The position numbers and the translations under genes were made by a program. A stretch of DNA of 64,000 bases, taken from NCBI GenBank assembly GCA_947632615.1, contig CANRPW010000009.1, positions 1 to 64,000 on the forward strand, read 5' to 3'. This document shows positions 61,744 to 64,000 of this stretch, piece after piece. Origin of the DNA: an uncultured Clostridia bacterium. GTDB lineage: Bacteria; Bacillota; Clostridia; Lachnospirales; CAG-274. The first letter of the stretch is position 1. Every line of letters starts with the position of its first letter. Below the pieces are notes generated by a model. The model ran no database searches, had not been told where the DNA came from, and worked only from the letters and a program-made list of their open reading frames with translations.

Positions 61744-62019
61744 TTACACTATACTCAACTCTTCACCAAACCTATAAACATTATTACTCAGCACATCCTG
61801 CCCGGACACAATACCCCTATTTACATTCCTAAGCATATTTTTTGTATATTCGGTATCTATTGTGCTGCATGGCACGATGATGGACTCATTTATCGATGTA
61901 GGGATAACATAAAAATTCTCTCCCGGCTGTGTTCTTATATCCTTTAGTATATCATCATACAAGATGTAAGAAGCTCCCTCCATAGATATTTCATTTGAGT
62001 TATATACATAGGCACAGAC
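61744..62019 (-). pseudogene. C-terminal remnant of a DUF5688-like gene
   Basis: An open frame of about 90 codons (CAYVYNSNEISMEGASYI, then ILKDIRTQPGENFYVIPTSINESIIVPCSTI, and a late EDVLSNNVYRFGEEL-like end reading GQDVLSNNVYRFGEEL). The pattern resembles the C-terminus of DUF5688 proteins of Lachnospiraceae, from memory. The frame is closed upstream by a stop at 62020-62022, and no ribosome site precedes the internal ATG. The rest of the gene is gone. 62020-62138 holds nothing recognisable. Confidence 0.6.
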
Positions 62020-62138
62020 TTATCGTTTTGAAGCCGAGGGTGTTCTGCTTGTCATAAGCTGTACTACAAGAGCAAAGCTCGGATTTGTGGAATAAAACGA
62101 ATCGCAGAGCGGTAAAATGTTCAGATTTTTTGCTTTAG

Positions 62139-62167
62139 TTGACAAAAAAATATATAAATATTATAAT
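62139..62167 (+). promoter_or_regulatory. Promoter of the dynamin-like gene
   Basis: TTGACA (62139-62144), a 17-bp spacer and TATAAT (62162-62167), 35 bp before the ATG. Confidence 0.85.
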
Positions 62168-62202
62168 AATTACGAGTTAATAATTAAAAAAGGAGGTATT
62201 TT

Positions 62203-64000
62203 ATGAAGAATATTACATTAAAGGAATTGCAGGATCTTGTAGAGGACAGCACAAAATTGCTTAAATATGTGGTGAAAATAGATTCGGGGCAGGACATAGA
62301 AAAAATAAATAAGGCCTGTGAGGACATAATGGGTTCTCTGAGGAAGGTCATAATAGCGAACGAGCTTCAGGAAAGGCAGATAATATGTATATCGGGTCTT
62401 CAGGGAGCAGGCAAGACAACGCTTATGCAGAAATTTTATGACATACCCGAAAATATACTCAATATTTCAATGGGACAGGGCGAGAGGATACCCATAATAA
62501 TACATGAAAGCAAAGAATGTAAAAAAAGCATTGAAATGTATACAAGGGAGCTTGTAAAGGAAAATAATGAATATTCAGTAAGAAGAAGAGAAGTAGAAAG
62601 CGATGAATTCATAGAGGCTTCAAAGGGAAGTAACAGCATAAACAGAAATATCACCACAATGTATCTGGAGTTGAGTCTGCCTTACAAGTACATAAAAAAC
62701 GAGATAACAGCCTTTATGCTTCTGCCGGGATTCGAAAAGAAGCATGATTACTGGAGAAACCTCATTGATTTTTCTATCAAATGTTCAGATGCTGCTGTAT
62801 TTGTGTTCAATGAAAGCAGCTTTTCAAGGGCTGATAACGCAGTAATACTGGACGAAATAAAGAAAAAATTCGAAAATAATCTTATTTATGTTATATCACG
62901 CGCAGACCAAAGTCCTGATGACAACAAAGAGGTAAAGAATACGTGTATAGAAACTATGAAGATACCGTCTGCAGAAAAGGACAGGGTCGTTTGTACAGGC
63001 ATATATCCTGAAGACGAGAAAAATGAAAAATGGCGCAAACAGTTTATGGATGCTATTGACAGATACTGCAGACCTCCGTTAGACTTTCAGGGAAAGTGCT
63101 CCGAATACATATATAAAGAAATGGAAAAAATCATCAATAAAATAGATGAAATACAAACTTGTGTAGTCGTAGACAAGGAAATACAGCTTAAGAAGGAAAA
63201 TTCAGGAATATTAGAGGCTTTTGACAAAAAAACTGAAAAGGGAAAGAAAATGTTTAAAAAAAATATTGAAGATGCAGTACTGATGGCAGAAAACGACAGC
63301 CTTAAAAAAATAGAACAATATTTTAAAGAAACGACTACAAAGGGTACGCTGAAAGGTATAAAGCGTGCGATATTCGGAGAAAGTGCAAAGGATATAATCG
63401 AACTGAAAAATGTTGTACTGGATTCACTGAACGACGATTCGGGAAAGCCCTATATATACAGGAGTCTTATAAAATCTGCAGACAATGTAATAGGCTCTCT
63501 GCAGGACAATAATACAATAAAAAAACACATTCTTACGGACGGTACTCAGGATAATATTTCAGATGAAGAAGCGCGGAACACTCAGCTATACGAGGCAAAA
63601 AATGAATATGTTATGGATATAGCGCATTTTATTGACGGAAACAACAATGATGAGCTTAAAAGTAGTATGGAGGAACTGGCACAGGGTCTTGCCGATATGA
63701 CGGCATACTATTATACCCAGAACATGATATACTGTGTTAATCCCGAGTGCGGCAAAGGCATAGAGCTTGAAAAATCCCATCTTACACTTGATCAGATCGT
63801 AAAATCAGCCAAGGACACAAAGTTGTTTGGCGCAAGTATTTTAGGACTTGTAGCAGCAGATGTTGTAAAGGACGGCGAACTGAACGGCATTGCTGCCATA
63901 GGAAAGGCGCTGAATATCCCTTCAGGTGTTCTTTTTGCCGGTACAGGTGCATTGCTTGCGCTGGGAGCAGGTACGGCGATAACAAGGGATCTTAACCGTA
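62203..64000 (+). CDS. Dynamin-like large GTPase (partial, runs off the window)
   Basis: The open frame continues past position 64000 (at least 599 codons); AAAGGAGG lies before the ATG. An N-terminal helical part (1-60) is followed by a P-loop GLQGAGKTT (65-73), ERIPIII as the switch I region, LLPGF (173-177) where dynamins have DxxG/DTPG, and SRAD (232-235) in place of T/NKxD. Long helical stretches follow, a Cys pair CVNPEC near 511-516, and Ala/Gly-rich hydrophobic segments (about 541-555 and 574-590) that could insert in membranes. The layout fits bacterial dynamin-like proteins. The Asp-to-Leu change in G3 would be expected to weaken or alter hydrolysis. It is next to a TIR gene but has its own promoter. 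Confidence 0.8.
   Translation, partial: MKNITLKELQDLVEDSTKLLKYVVKIDSGQDIEKINKACEDIMGSLRKVIIANELQERQIICISGLQGAGKTTLMQKFYDIPENILNISMGQGERIPIIIHESKECKKSIEMYTRELVKENNEYSVRRREVESDEFIEASKGSNSINRNITTMYLELSLPYKYIKNEITAFMLLPGFEKKHDYWRNLIDFSIKCSDAAVFVFNESSFSRADNAVILDEIKKKFENNLIYVISRADQSPDDNKEVKNTCIETMKIPSAEKDRVVCTGIYPEDEKNEKWRKQFMDAIDRYCRPPLDFQGKCSEYIYKEMEKIINKIDEIQTCVVVDKEIQLKKENSGILEAFDKKTEKGKKMFKKNIEDAVLMAENDSLKKIEQYFKETTTKGTLKGIKRAIFGESAKDIIELKNVVLDSLNDDSGKPYIYRSLIKSADNVIGSLQDNNTIKKHILTDGTQDNISDEEARNTQLYEAKNEYVMDIAHFIDGNNNDELKSSMEELAQGLADMTAYYYTQNMIYCVNPECGKGIELEKSHLTLDQIVKSAKDTKLFGASILGLVAADVVKDGELNGIAAIGKALNIPSGVLFAGTGALLALGAGTAITRDLNR

Overview
The window reads as chromosome of a member of the Clostridia (Bacillota), probably a spore-forming Lachnospiraceae-like gut anaerobe. 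Evidence: a T-box in front of ileS, the pta-ackA acetate pair, RNase J, IreB/RuvX/DUF1292, a WalR/WalK-type pair, a SpoIIQ-like protein, consensus sigma-A promoters with 17-bp spacers, AGGAGG-type ribosome sites and some TTG starts. Coding DNA is of moderate GC. No tRNA or rRNA gene, CRISPR array or intact insertion sequence was seen.

Layout. 1-9600: T-box-controlled ileS; a copper operon (csoR-copA) with its operator inside the promoter spacer; an XRE/membrane-protein pair; the rpsF-ssb-rpsR operon; an M29 aminopeptidase. 9600-24300: a CaCA exchanger, tmcAL, pta-ackA, purC, a 3-methyladenine glycosylase, a nadD-yqeK fusion, rsfS, htpG, a sigma/anti-sigma pair, a degenerate SpoIIQ-like M23 protein and an AGCS symporter. 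24400-33600: a TetR-MFP-RND efflux operon, then tmk-holB-ricT-trmN6-rsmI. 33900-46500: a hydrolase, the ireB-ruvX-DUF1292-rnjA operon, mtaB, a Crp/Fnr regulator, a large secreted protein, nth-ybaK, a cold-shock protein, the UPF0210/ACT pair and rimM-trmD. 46800-55900: phosphohexomutase, a divergent deacetylase, two tandem HPr-like genes without the phosphorylatable His, an SDR, cca, walR-walK and a NodB deacetylase. 55900-64000 is accessory: an XRE-like gene divergent from a membrane Ser/Thr kinase with small membrane and secreted-repeat genes, a truncated second copy of the deacetylase, an AT-rich TIR-domain gene, a DUF5688 remnant and a large dynamin-like GTPase cut by the window edge.

The most striking unexplained structure is a set of very long, GC-rich, near-perfect hairpins (arms up to 45 bp, loops of 2-5 nt). 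They sit only between genes, at about nine loci. Arm sequences differ between loci but match almost perfectly within a locus. Most lack a U-tract, and the motif CGGGTC recurs beside or inside many. One locus (33.8 kb) carries an inverted copy of the end of the ybaK gene and adjoining hairpin arm from 42.8 kb. One hairpin separates walR from walK, and four are stacked at 21.6-21.8 kb. The second point of interest is the right end: TIR and dynamin-like genes, each with its own promoter, beside gene wreckage, which looks like a possible defence or mobile locus.
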